Shown here in pieces: positions 35,340-48,100 of a stretch of DNA of 64,000 bases. Below the pieces are notes generated by a model. That model had not been told where the DNA came from and did not search any database. It saw only the letters and a program-made list of their open reading frames with translations. The stretch comes from Vespula vulgaris (lineage: Eukaryota > Arthropoda > Insecta > Hymenoptera > Vespidae). Each line of letters opens with the position of its first letter. Position 1 is the stretch's first letter. The position numbers and the translations under genes were made by a program. The stretch covers positions 3,378,001 through 3,442,000 of the forward strand of contig NC_066604.1 in assembly GCF_905475345.1 (NCBI RefSeq), read 5' to 3'.

Positions 35340-37801
35340 AAATAAGAAACTTATTTGGTATACATATGTACATATAGTGATAATTCCTATAGAAAAATAC
35401 AAAAGTAATGCAACGTGCGCGCCCGTGTGTTTAAAGTATCGAACTGATCGTTTGATCTTCGATAAAAGACAGAAATTTGAGAAGAAAATCTTTTTGACTT
35501 AAAATCTTTTGTTTAAACAGAACGGGACTATTATTTCCCGATCCATGTCGAATAATAGAATCTTTAGCCACGTTATCCTTTTATTCCAAGAATCCTAGGT
35601 AAAAGATACAAACCTTGAACCTTAACGTTCTCTACGAAATTAGAGTTGGAAATCTGGAGCGCTCCGAGTAATCCCTTTCTCTTCTATCTATTATTAACTA
35701 GGATTATCGAAAGAAAAGGGCAAGGATAAGTTTCTCTTTCTCTCCAGAAAATATTCAATTGAACTTTTCGACACGATTCAACGTTACAAATACGATGTGA
35801 ATTAATGCTTGTATTTTACGATCTCACATGGGTCGAAAGATATTCGATAAATTTTTCATCCAAGAAACGAAAAACCAATCGTAATATTTTCGCCACAATA
35901 ATAATAAATTTTGATCTAATAACGTTTGATACCTGTTATTCTATTTCACGTTTATAACGACAAAGATTGCTTGGTTTCCTATTCGCATGATTGTCTCGTA
36001 TCTGTTTTCATGAAAATTAATGGAATCGACTGGATTACAAAAGGCTAAAGCAATCACTATCGACAGCTATATTCACCCGGAAATTGGAGAATCACTCTGT
36101 GCGATACGAAACGGAACGAGACCAACATTGCCAATAGTTTCTACATTTTATCTATATACATGGAGTATTAAGAAGAACTTAAAGTTCAGCGAATGCAATA
36201 TTCATTAACCCGAGAAAAAGATACTTACAAAAACAAGAAGGAAGAAAGAAAAATGCATCTTGATCGAGAAATTAACATCGATTCTTTGATAAATATCGTA
36301 TCCTTTCTCTTTGCTATCTCTTATCGTCTCCTTTGCTATCGTTTTTATCTCCTTTTACAAAGATAATCGTTAACAGTAGCGATAAAGAATCAGAGGGAAT
36401 TGGAAAAGACACGGCTTTGGTCGCGTGCCGATGAAAATCGCAATTAGTTTCGAGTACGTTGGGTTGGGTATGTCGAATCGTTCGGATGTTTCGTCGAATG
36501 CAAATCGATCAGTAATTGAATCGCGCTCCAACGTACGATTCGCGATAGAGATTTATGCGGAACGGTTCTTTATCGAATATTCAAATATTCACGGGGCAAA
36601 GCTTTTTTGTTCGCGAAGCTATTGCAAAAAATAAAGTCACAGTAGTTCGTCGTTTGTAACGTCGGGCTTGCAATCACATTTATCCATTAAATGAAGTATT
36701 TTACAAATAATAATAAGTCGAATATATACACTTGACTCGTAAGTATAATATACGTTGTAATAAAGAAGTTTTTTTTAGGACTGGATGTGTTTTGAGTTTT
36801 CTAAGAAGATAGATTATATCGAAGAAAAATTATAAATCTTTCATAGAAATGCTAAGTAGTTTTAATATTAATTGAAATTATATAGTTCATTAAATAGAAA
36901 TAAAAAATAAATTGATCCGTCGATCAAGAGCAATTATAAGTTTTCTGTGTCTCACATATTATCATCGAATCGTACAAATCGATTCGTTCTCATTCCAAAG
37001 TTTAAGAATCGTTTTCCATAAGGAAACGGAATACGCAATAAATCGTATTCGTTGCAGCGCTTGCGAATGTAATTTATTCGCTACTTGTTTATAGGTCGAT
37101 TCGATATCATAGACAAAATATCGATAGAACGAGACATGAAACATGGCTAGTTGTCGGAATATCGGTATATATACATATGATCGTAGCTGATTTCTGGAAT
37201 AATATTTAGAAGTAAAGAAAAGATAAATAGTTGGCCGTATATAGTACTAGCACTGCTATATTTACGGGAAAAAATACGTCTACTTTGGCCAATTTTTGTT
37301 TGAACAAATTAGAATGATATTTCAAAGTCGATGTATTAAACATATTGAAAAGAAATATCATAAAAAAATATTGCTTTAGCGAGCTGTAGTAAGTTCTGCC
37401 ATCAATCTCTGCTCGGACAGCTAAATTCCAGTCGAACGCGGAATCTGTTAAATCAAAAATTCCTATGTCATCCTAAACTATTATATATGTATAAGCGTTG
37501 TTTCAATTGCACGTATCGATTTTTTTGAAATGTTGTTTTTCTTTTATTTTTTTTATTTTCTTTTATTTTTTTTCTTTTTTTTTTTACAAAATGCTACAAG
37601 TCTAAAAATATTTTCAAGTATCATGAACAATTTCAACGTACGTTTCAGATATAATAAAAGATGTAATACGTGAAAAGAGTTATGCCAGAGTTATCCCCGC
37701 GCATATGCGAGTTTAATAGAACCATTAGACGAAGGAAACGAAATCCAAAATCTGTAAATAAGAAGAAGGAGTATTATTTGGAGGAAGATTTAAATAGAAA
37801 T
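35340..37801. other. Gene-free spacer between converging genes
   Basis: Tail-to-tail spacer between the plus-strand cysteine-rich gene and the minus-strand odorant-binding protein. No coding signal was found. T-rich tracts at 37527-37585 contain TTTATT, that is AATAAA on the minus strand about 250 bases past the odorant-binding protein stop. Confidence 0.55.
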
Positions 37802-38478
37802 CTATGCGAAGATAATAATTACCAGCGGTTGCAATTTGACGTAACATTTGGCTACTTGAAAAGCTTTGTCGCAGGGATCATCTCCGGCTGAAAGAAAAAC
37901 TTCTCGTTACCTTTGTGATTCGAAGGATTTTTATTGATCTTAAAGAAGCAGTTTGCGAAGGCAAAAATCGAAAAGTAGAATCGAATGGAATCAAGAAAGA
38001 AAATACTTACAAACAGACTTGCATCGCTGGAATATCTCCCACGAGGATTCCTGCATAAATTTCGGTAAATGTTGAAGCGCCTTTTCCAAATCCGTCCACT
38101 GACCCTTGTCATTGAGGATACCATTTTTTATCATAAAGCATCTTACATAACACTTCACTCGTGGATCATCTTGCTCGAAATCGCCGGTTTTTAATTTTTT
38201 CAATGATTCTACAAAAGATAGATATCGAGTTGATTTCATTTATTTGTCATAATCGTCATTTAATATCGTATCATTTAAATTTATGATGTTACTGCACGAC
38301 AATGATAAAAAGGTTGTCCAAGATGATTTTCAAACTAACACCGAGTTCCCCTTTAAAGGGTAATCGATCAATTTGACGTTGCATCAATCATTATTCCATT
38401 TGTCTTTTAAGTACCCTTACCCCATGAAACCATTGACTGCTTGCGGCATTCTCTCTTGATATCCGCTTTCATCGGAAC
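37802..38478 (-). CDS. Odorant-binding protein (classical six-cysteine PBP/GOBP), signal exon not found
   Basis: Small secreted carrier of hydrophobic ligands in antennal lymph or other fluids. Exons on the minus strand are 38478-38421, 38208-38011 and 37887-37802, joined at GTAAGG and GTAAGT donors with matching phases. The mature sequence has all six cysteines with typical spacing: C1 (REC), 27 residues, C2-YVR-C3, 38 residues, C4 (FQRC), 8 residues, C5 (DPC), 8 residues, C6 (AKC). C2-X3-C3 and C5-X8-C6 are the family hallmarks. Predicted helices include the ESLKKLKTGD and WTDLEKALQHLPKFM stretches. The C-terminus is hydrophobic (LVIIIFA) and ends at TAG 37802-37804. The first visible exon begins in phase 0 after a strong acceptor (ttttgcag) without a signal peptide. 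An upstream exon at higher coordinates is therefore required and was not located. I cannot assign a named Obp ortholog. Confidence 0.88.
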
Positions 38479-40140
38479 CTGCAAAATGTATTACGATTGG
38501 TAAACTCCTTTATCTCTACGTTGCATAGGCTCGTCCCTATACGAGTCACGATGAGAAGCCACGAAAGCGAGAAAACGTGTTGTTTCGATCACGAGATCAC
38601 CTACACTATGTATATCGAGTACATAGGTAGATACATAAACGTACACAGAGTATCACGTAAAATCTCATTTACAGGACTTTCTATTTTCGGAGGACATGAT
38701 ACGGCGAACGAACAAACTCATGGTTCTCTAGGACAATAGAACTATCGTGTACTCCAAAACGAGAGCGATGCAAGGTATTGTGCGTGTACGCGGTGCAACG
38801 TGACGGTCGTAACATTCGTCGGACGTAACGAATTTCGAGAAAGAGAACGTATCGATGAAATTAAATCTCTTGTACACATATACAATAAGTAACTTTTGGA
38901 ATAGCTTTTCTTGACTAATTTTGTGTGTGTGTGTGCGTATGACGTGTAAATTCGCTTTCCATTAATTATAAGATTTTAACGGCTATAAGAAAAATTTGGA
39001 GTATAAATCAATTACAAGCGAGCTGGCGTGTAGTGGTACAAGTATCAATCGTTTTTTCAGAGCATCGACACGGAGAATGAACATTGGAGGTCAACGATGC
39101 GTCGAATCTCGAGAGACCTTTAAAAACATAGATATAGAAAAAAGAATAGAAAAACAACTGACGTCACGAGTATCGTCCGATAGAAAAAATTAGAAAGAGT
39201 AATTGTCTTTTATTTATTGCAAAAAGTATCGATAAAAAAGTCTGGAATGAAATGCACGGGTTTGACACAAATTCGATTGGATCAAAACGCAAATTAGTGT
39301 TCGAAAAAGATATAGATTTATCGAAGAATTAAAATAAGGATATTTCCGAATTATAATCATCGCCATTAAATTTGACGTTATCGTTTTTATTGTTTTTGTG
39401 TTTATTGTATCGTACGTTTACAACTTTCACTCAAACGTGTGCTTTTACGATCAACGACTCGCAATCACATTGAAAAAATTGGATTGGTAGAAAATTTACT
39501 AGACCATCGATTATCGATCAAAGACGTACCAGAAGAGCCAAGAGAATCGTGCAAACGACGAGCAATCGACCATTTATCTTCATTTTTGAACCAGAGAACC
39601 GACCTTTCTTCGAATTATCCTTCGAATTTATCCCAGAATTATCCCTTATCCCACACAAACCGTATTCCTCTTTCTCTTTTTTCTTTCTTTTCTTCTCGTT
39701 TTACCAACTGGTATATTTTCCTTCGAACTTGTACGAAACAATTCAATCGAATACTTCGAAATTTATTGCAACGCTTTAATTGCACCGTCCGTAAGTATAT
39801 AGCTCATAAAAAATGCATGCATACAGAAAGTTTATAAAACTTTACATACATATTATCGCTCGGCGTAGGTATATACTCGTAAATGTTAATCGATTGACAG
39901 AGAAGTATGTCAGTCGGGTCAATCGGTTAAAATGATTTATTTTCATTTAAGAATAATCATGGTACACAAACATATATTGCAAATTTATTTCCTTTTATTT
40001 CAATTAATAATTTTTATATTCTGCGCAGTGCTTTTTTTTCTTTCTTTCTTTTTTCACAAGATTAGGTGCATGATGTACTTTTCGAGGCCTTTCTGTCATG
40101 CTTTAGTTCTTTATCTAAATTTCTGAGCACATTTTTCTCT

Positions 40141-40162
40141 CAATGATCTATAAAGATCATTG
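40141..40162. repeat. Perfect 9-bp inverted repeat (hairpin)
   Basis: CAATGATCT and its exact reverse complement AGATCATTG are separated by four bases (ATAA). Confidence 0.8.
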
Positions 40163-40886
40163 CTTCCGTCATTCTCTAAAACCCAAAGAGCGTATAAGAG
40201 AGAAAGAGAGAGAAATTAACATGAGCAATACAGCATACAAGCAGTGATTTCTGTGACGATCTAATCATGTGACGATCGATCGGAATCGTACGATTCGTTC
40301 GGCAAATTGCTCGAGCGTGACATTAATCGCGTAGCTGTCACGAACCAACGTACGTATATCAACGATAATCGAGTTGTTGAGATGTTTAATCTGACCGAAT
40401 CGCGGTTAGAAAGATTTTCTGAGATTCGTCTTAAATTGGAGTGCTTCTAAACACTCGTTTTTTTTCATCATCGATTTAATCGATTATAAAATAATGTAGT
40501 CATGAATAATGTAATAGAATATATGTCAGAATTGAATTTTTTCCGAATATGTCATTTCATGGATTTACATGTATTATCTAAAAATGATTAAACGATGTCG
40601 TAAAATATACATAAAAGATAAGAGAAACGTTGAAGACGATCATTTGAACGAATAAAATTAAGACGCATTTTGACGAATTCTTAATGAATAGATATGTTTA
40701 TCGTTATTTGAATATAAATCATTCGATGAGAGACAGAACCAATCGATGTGTCACAATTTCCTTTTCCGAGTTCGAACGAACTGTAGATTGCCATCATAAA
40801 TTCGATTCGTATTTCTCCGAGCTGGCAAATATAGAAACGAAAAAGAATAAATCCGGTCTCTTCTTTTGGGAAAACGAAGAAAAAGA

Positions 40887-41127
40887 TTAATTTCCTTTCA
40901 AAGTCCGTTTACCCTTGTAAATAGCCGGAAGCGCAGGTGGTCGACCGTTCGATAAAAGAAGAAAAGGCTGGTTGGTAATCGGATGTGAAAATATCAAAGA
41001 AATATTAAGGGTCTGTTCCGTAAATGGTGCTGGCAACTGATAATCTAATGATATTATTAGATCTAGTAAAATATTTGGTCCACTTAGAATAGAATTATTT
41101 GTCAATAAAATATTGTTAGACAGTTGT
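40887..41127 (-). CDS. Candidate orphan exon, unknown protein
   Basis: A minus-strand frame runs from a possible acceptor (GTTCCAG at 41128) to TAA at 40887-40889, about 80 codons. It is balanced in composition and free of simple repeats, unlike most frames in this spacer. It includes SGPNILLDLIISLDYQLPAP and SNGRPPALPAIYKGKRTLKGN-like C-terminal residues. There is no good ATG. A GTAAAC donor at 40912 could end it earlier. I do not recognise a family. It may be a real exon of an unseen gene or a chance open frame. Confidence 0.2.
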
Positions 41128-42504
41128 CTGGAACTTTAGAAAAGCGTGTTATAGATCTTCAGTATTTTAAATGTATAATTAAATTTTTAAAGAGCATCTT
41201 TGATACTACGTGCAATAAGATCATTCATGTAAGTTATCAATATTTTGTATCTCATCAAATCTTTGGAAACGTTAGCTATAGGTATATTTTAGTAAACTAG
41301 TAGGGCTATTACAAAGATTAAACTGAATTTTAATCAATTTCAATTAACGAGCAACAAAATAACGTGCGAGCAGTAATTGCTCTCAGGATCGATTGAGTGA
41401 AAACGATTGCAGTCGCCAGTGAATTATTGACGCAGTTAAACGGTGATTTTCTAAAATTCTCTTTCACGTATTATTAACTTTAAAAAGATCCTCGAAAACG
41501 AAGCTGGCAATCACCGATCAAACGTTTCAAACGAATAGACTCATCAATCTCGATGAATTTGTCAATTTATCGGCATTTTATTGAGATTTACTCGACAAAA
41601 TAGCGCATAAAAGAGCAACGAGATTGAAGCATAAATTTATACAAAAATACGATTTGCGATAGGCACTTATTAATTTATTAGACACGAATGTCTTAAAAAT
41701 ATTACATCAATTATGTCACTTATGTCAATAATTTAAATATTCGGGGATAGAAGTTTATTTTCGACATTACGATCTTATACTTTGAACAGTTGTAAAATGA
41801 ATTTACAAATAAATTATTTCATTGCGATCTAACGATCATCGTTTTTAGAGAATGACGATATTTAGATAATAACAATAAATCAATCACTTGTTACATTAAT
41901 TCGTCTTACTACATTTTAGATAATAAGAAATATTTATTTTTCGTATTAAATAAATATTCCTGGATATCTTAGAAAAAAGAAAATTTATCATATAACATAT
42001 ATTATATGTAAGCCTTTCATGTAAATTTTATAAGATTATCCTTGTTCGTATAATTAAACTGCTAAAGTATTTAAGCATATTATAAACCATGCTGTTGAAA
42101 TATTTGCAGTTTGTGCCGTTTCATTTTCTGTAGCCGTTCTTTGAATCTTATAAATTTTAAATAAGATTTAAATCAGACGAAGGATGTAGCACTTTGACAT
42201 TCCAATAATTTTACGTAATATGTCAAGTGAGTTTAATAAAAAGAATCAATTAAAAATCTTTAGATGTAGGTATAAAAAAGTCGGTCTATTAATAAATTTT
42301 AGATAGAAAAGTTTATTTTAAAAATTTATCGAAGAATCCTATCCATCTAGAGCACGATTATTTTTAGATAATGAAAAATTGTTTAAATAAAACGAAGAAA
42401 ACTATTCGGTAGAGTTAATAATACATATACGTCCTCGATCCTACGTAAGAAAAAAAAGATATGTAGGTAGGTCAGTAGATAGATAAGTAGGAAGGAAGGA
42501 GGAT

Positions 42505-42526
42505 TATGTAGACGTGAGTCTACATA
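42505..42526 (+). promoter_or_regulatory. Hairpin with GTGA loop upstream of Adar
   Basis: TATGTAGAC, loop GTGA, then GTCTACATA is a perfect 9-bp stem with a GNRA-type tetraloop if transcribed on the plus strand. It lies 655 bases before the Adar ATG. It may or may not be inside the transcript. Confidence 0.35.
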
Positions 42527-42641
42527 GATAGGGTTGCGACTAGGAGGCAGTCTAGCGCGATCGTGGAGGGAGGGGGATTACGTTCAAATCGACTCGACTC
42601 GTTTCCCTTGTGCGGGATGCGCATTGCGCTATGTGAGGAGC

Positions 42642-42651
42642 GCGCATGCGC
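42642..42651. promoter_or_regulatory. NRF1/Ewg-type palindrome GCGCATGCGC
   Basis: Perfect 10-bp palindrome GCGCATGCGC in a GC-rich stretch about 530 bases upstream of the Adar start. It matches the core recognised by NRF1 and its insect homolog Erect wing. A related GATGCGCATTGCGC lies 20 bases upstream. A promoter role is inferred from position. Confidence 0.45.
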
Positions 42652-42950
42652 CTTGCTCGAATAAATTGTAGAGAGCGCGGGTAAGAGTGGATAAACTTGA
42701 TGTGCGCGACGCTCGCATCGCGAAACGATTCGATCGTTCCTACGAGGAGTACCTCGTCGCCCGTTCGATTACCTCGCGAATACTGTAATTGATTACTTTT
42801 TACGACGAGTAAAAAGTCGCGATTTGTCTCATTTTGTTTCTCCTTTTACGTGTCTAACTAGCAAGTCGTGTTTGAATCATTGAGGTTAGGTGGTTAGTGC
42901 TAGATTATCGTTGTACGAGGTAGAGATAGGGAGAACGAAAGAGTGTATGC

Positions 42951-43018
42951 GAGCGAGCGAGCGAGCGAGTGAGTGAGTGAGAGAGGGAGAGAGAGAGAGA
43001 GAGAGAAGAAGAAGAAGA
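42951..43018. repeat. GAGC/GAGT/GA/GAA compound microsatellite in Adar 5' region
   Basis: Tandem GCGA units pass into GTGA, then GA, then GAA units, probably within the Adar 5'UTR. A further short GA run ends immediately before the ATG at 43181. Confidence 0.85.
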
Positions 43019-43180
43019 AGAGAAAGGAAAAGGTCGTCTGTGGCGCTGCGGAGCTTCGCGCACAAGAATAATTAAAATCAATGTAACGACGGTGGTGCGG
43101 TGTTCTTCAAGTCACGTTCTGCGTGCGTCGGTTTTTTAAAGAGCACTACATTTGTACGACCGACATAGAGAGAGAGAGAG

Positions 43181-45868
43181 ATGTCGAACGGATTGATGCT
43201 GCCGAATGACAATCACGATATGTGCCAGACGAGTAAGGACACACAGAATAACGTTCCTCGTCTATCGTATCCGTCTACGATATTTCTGTCCCTCTTTTCT
43301 CATGATGCGATCCTACGCAGCTAGCACCACCCCGACGGTCGCCGTTGATGCCGCTGCATCCATGGAAGGGTTGCAGGGAGAACAATCTACTGGGGTGAGT
43401 TCCAGCTAATTAGAGTTATTTTTAGAGAGAACTTTTTCTCTACCTCAGCACGTATTCCTCTCTCATTATCTCCTTTGCAGATGGACCAGCAGAACGTTAC
43501 CAGGCCTATATTGAAGAGAACCGCTGAATCTGATCTGGAAGGTCAGTTACAGGTTGTTCCTGCACTTAATAATGTAGAGTATGATTCTTTTTCTTATTTT
43601 CTTTAGTCCTATAAAATTTTTCTTTTATCTGCTATATGATATTATACAATATTTTTGAACGAATTAGTTTCTGTTTCATACCTTTATCAGGTATAACAAT
43701 ACCAAAAAAGCGTCACAAACATCCACAGCCAAAGAATGCAGTATGTGCTTTAAACGAATTGAAGACTGGAGCAGTCTACAAGGTAGTTGGCCAAACTGGA
43801 CCTACTCATGCTCCTATATTTACCATCGCCGTGCAGATAGATGGACAGACTTACGAGGGCAGAGGACGTACCAAAAAGATGGCCAAACATGCGGCTGCGG
43901 AACTTGCTTTAAGAAATATAGTGCAGTTCCGTAATACACCGGAAGTACATCAAGCCATCAACACGTGCCAGCCTGTCATTCCCCTGGAACCTGATTTCAC
44001 CAGTGATGTCACCGAGGGAGATAATCATCTTGTAAATGCATTCAAAACGTTGACTCATGAACCAAAAAATACTAACAAATTTTTGGACAAAGGCCCCGTT
44101 GCTCTCATCAATGAATTATATCCTGGAGTTGTATACAAATGTATATCTGATAGTGGAGAAAGCTATGCCAAGTTTACAATATCTGTAACAATCGATGGAG
44201 AAACTTTCGAGGGAACTGGTCCGAGTAAAAAACTGGCTAAAGCTGCGGCCAGTAAAGCAGCTTTGGCAAAATTAAGGAACGTCCACAGCTCCTCTTTTTG
44301 CATTCAGCTCCCTGTTCGTGTATTACCTAACTTCTCGAATTCCGGTCATTGGCAGGAACAGATGACCTTGCCACAAATTTTGGCAGACAAAATAGGAAAA
44401 ATGGTAAATCAAAAATTCACTGAACTTATACAGAGCAAGCCACATCATGCTCGACGTAAAGTATTAGCCGGCATAGTGCAAACGAATGGGTCGGACGCCG
44501 AATTAATATGCGTCACTACTGGTAAACCGTAGATCTCTGTAAAGACTGTCTTGGACGTAATAGGATTTTGATCATTTTTTATTCGTTTAAGGTACGAAAT
44601 GCGTATCCGGGGATTATTTAAGCGTAAGCGGTAGAGCTCTAAACGACTGCCATGCGGAAGTTGTAGCACGACGATGTCTCTGCGAATATTTGTACAAGCA
44701 ATTGGAGTTGCATACCGAAAATCGTTCTGCCGAGTCTGTCTTGGAACATTTAAAGAAGGGCTTCAGATTGAAGCAGGGAATTCAGTTTCATTTATACATA
44801 AATACAGCTCCCTGTGGGGATGCCAGAATATTTTCTCCTCACGAAGAAAACGAATCCGTGGATAAACATCCTAACAGACGGGCCAGAGGTCAATTAAGAA
44901 CCAAGATAGAATCAGGAGAAGGTACGATACCTGTGAAGAGCAGCGAAGGAATTCAGACTTGGGATGGTGTTCTTATGGTATGTAGGGTTCTACGGTTAAC
45001 TAACGCGAATGATTTATTTTATCCCCTTTATAATTTTATTTAACATTTATTCATTTATTTGAATTCGCAGGGACAAAGACTGCTGACGATGTCGTGTTCA
45101 GACAAAATAGCTCGATGGAACGTACTTGGTGTGCAAGGTGCACTTCTAAGCCACTTCATCGAGCCAATTTACTTCCACAGCATCGTTCTCGGCAGTCTGT
45201 TGAACCCTAGTCACATGTATCGAGCCGTTTGCGGCCGTATCGAAAATACTATTCAAGGTCTACCACCGCCGTATAGGCTCAATAAACCATTGATGAGCCT
45301 CATAACTTCGTCTGAAGTCAGGCAACCAGGCAAGGCACCGAATTATAGCGTAAATTGGACTATTGGTGCGTATGCTTACCTCTCTGTATGTCAATGTGTG
45401 TACAATGAATCTTTTTCCAATTCTAACGAGTGCGTTTCTTTTTAATAATGTACGCAGGTCAAACCGAAGCAGAAGTTATAAATTGTACAACCGGAAAGGA
45501 CGAATTGGGTAAACCCTCCAGAATTTCGAAGCAGAGACTCTTCAGGAAGTTCTTCAGTCTGTTAGGTAAATTGGAAACGATCGACGATGCCGATCGAAAT
45601 CAATGCCGTCATTACCTCGATGCTAAATCATCGGTTCAAGATTACTCTGTAAGTTATCGATGTATAACGCTCCTTAGAACAATATTCATATACATACAAG
45701 ATATTGATATACATACGCGCGCGCAGAAGAAAAAGAATTGTTGCTTTATTCTGTTTTCTTTTATGACAGCTTGCCAAACGTCAATTGAAGGATGCGTTTG
45801 TACGCGCTCAGCTCGGTAGTTGGGTAAAAAAACCGATTGAGCAAGACATGTTTGAAGTGGATATCTGA
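43181..45868 (+). CDS. Adar: Adar, double-stranded-RNA adenosine deaminase, complete
   Basis: Nuclear enzyme that converts adenosine to inosine in dsRNA, recoding many neuronal transcripts in insects. Eight exons: 43181-43232, 43321-43394, 43481-43541, 43691-44521, 44592-44977, 45071-45365, 45458-45648 and 45770-45868. All have GT-AG boundaries and matching phases, giving 662 residues, a normal length for insect Adar. dsRNA-binding domain 1 spans about 79-139 (KKMAK at 124-128) and domain 2 about 196-256 (KKLAK at 242-246). The deaminase has the zinc ligands His360, Cys414 (APCGD) and Cys477 (MSCSDK) and the catalytic Glu362 in CHAEVVARR. The protein ends FEVDI. Both dsRNA-binding domains sit in one large exon. 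The start at 43181 follows a GA run. In-frame ATGs at 43302 (only if intron 1 is kept or another promoter is used) and 43481 could give shorter N-termini. No frameshift or missing catalytic residue was seen. Confidence 0.96.
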
Positions 45869-48068
45869 CTAAATCAGAGTATCGATGCGAACCCAACGAA
45901 TAGGATAAACTCTGAGTTAGCGGAGTATGTAGTTCCTAGTGTAAAATAGATCGCTCGTTCGGCGTGTCATGCTATGGCAGAATTTGGCATCAGTAAAGCA
46001 TAAATCGTAGGATGTTAAGAGCAAATACTTTGACTTTGTCACCGCACGATCCAACGACTAGTAAACATGTCACGTTCAAAGTGTACAATGAATCGATTGC
46101 TTTCGGTTTTAACCAAGAGCAAAATCAAGTCGGTACTCTTCGAATTTTTTGATCTTAAATGCTAGTCACACGTCAATTTTTGACAGTTTCTATAGACTGG
46201 TAGATAGATAAGGCAAAAAGTTTCCTTTCGTAAACATTAATAATTAATCAACGGAAGGGTGCAAGAGTATTAGAATGTTTTAGATTTTATGTTCTGTCGG
46301 TGTGTCGAGAAATCTGTGGATATTTCAGAATGAAACGAGTCAGCACATATCCATTCTTCGGAGTCTTATTGTTAAACTGTCATTGATCTCGTACAGCTAC
46401 TTAAGTTTTATTGGACGAAAGAGAAATTCGACGAAAGACCCTTTACATCCTCCTTCTCTTTCTCCCTTTTAATCGACTTTGCTACCTACCAATTTTTCTC
46501 GAAGAATCAATGCTTCTTCATTAAGCTTCGATCAAAAACTTTTCACATAGATTTTATTCAACTTTCATTTGTTATTTGAACGTTTTGCTTAAGATGAAAG
46601 TTATCGTGCCAGCACGATTATTCTGAACGAATCAACGTGTAATTTTTAATTTCAATAGCTCGAGTAATGTACGTGATACCGCAAACGCTAATTCAACGAG
46701 CCTATTGTGTCGACAGTGTGTATCCGGGTCACTTGTTTCTAGGAGCCGTTGTATCTGCGTTCATATATATTCTATATACCTATAGACAAAGAGAAAAAGA
46801 AAGACCCTCTTGAAAGCGTTCTCTTTTTCTCTGTTACATTTATTTGAGACTTTAAATCCTGCTCCTGGATAATAATCAAACGATTTTAAATATGACTTTT
46901 AGTAATGTCATCGTTTTCCTCAAATAGAACTTGTACGTAAGTTATTTAACGTGAAATAAGTTTTTTGATTTAAACAAAAGAAATATCTCGGGTATTCGCA
47001 ACAGCTACGTCACTGGCAAAACGGGCGCCTCGTCCTCCCCCTCTCCCTCTCTTTGCCTTTCCCTCTCCCTCGCTTCCTCCCTACGTCTAGAAATCCAAGC
47101 CGTTGTTAGAACGAACTCAGACTCCACGGTTGTTTTCCTAAGGTCCCTCGCGGGAAAAATCAATGTCCAGTACCGTGTAGCGAGGGATTTACCCACGTAG
47201 CTGCGGTATTGTTTTCATAGGGCTCTAGTATTTACCATAGCGGCTTGATCTTGATCTGCTGTTTATTGCATCCCTGTGAAAGGCTGTGACCAGATCCAGA
47301 TTTTCACGAAGGATTTTTTAAAGACATCTAATCATTCATTGTATCATGGAATTTGATAAACGAAAAAGACAAGTAAAGAAGAAGAAATAAAAGACGTTTT
47401 CGATGACAAAAACTCGATCGAAAAAAAAAAAATCAAAAAAAAATTTTGTGAAAAAATAGAACGTTTCTTTTCTTCGATGTTTCGTTTATCGTCTTCGCCA
47501 ATCCTTCGATGAGAGAAGAGCGTCCTTCAACAGTTCGATGTCGTTACCATTACTTTTGATAGCACATATGTGAGAATGCGTATGCGTGTATGTATGTATG
47601 GGAAAAATTAGATATATTAGCGCGAATGTTTGCGTTTGCCAAAGAGAAAATGAAACGTGAGAGAAATGTGAGAGCAATGCTAATTAACAAGTAAAGTATT
47701 AGTAGAAGAGTAAGTTATAAATATTAATAAGTACTTAGTGGATGATTATTTAGAAAGTCCTAAGATCGTTGCCTCACTGTGCCAGTATTACAATTATAAT
47801 GCAATTCTGCCGTAGTGACACACTGCCCGAAGTCGATCTAGTTTTGCGTCAAAGAACTCGAGGACTCCGGCCGTGTTGCTTCTTTCGATTTATCCTCCTC
47901 GATTATCAGAACCAAAATATAATATTTGTGTTCGTATCTACGTTCGTACGTTAAGTTCGAATCTGCGTTTACAGTTGCATTTAGTTTATCGATAAGATAT
48001 TCCAGAAGAAAGAGAAGAAGAGAGAAAAAGAGAGAGAGAGAGAGAAAGGATACCGGAATAAAATAGAG

Positions 48069-48069
48069 C

Positions 48070-48092
<23 letters not shown>
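48069..48092. repeat. TA dinucleotide microsatellite
   Basis: About 12 TA units. Confidence 0.9.

Positions 48093-48100
<8 letters not shown>

Larger units (their letters stand above)
38479..43180. other. Mostly gene-free spacer with small hairpins and one candidate exon
   Basis: This should contain the missing odorant-binding protein signal exon and the Adar promoter. Contents noted separately are a 9-bp-arm hairpin at 40141-40162, a candidate minus-strand exon at 40887-41127, a GTGA-loop hairpin at 42505-42526 and a GC-rich Adar upstream region with an NRF1-type palindrome. The rest is AT-rich without coding signal. Confidence 0.5.

Noticed and set aside
39439..39837. 132-codon plus-strand frame
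   Set aside because: No ATG in good context, ends in low-complexity Phe/Ser sequence, and has no family match.
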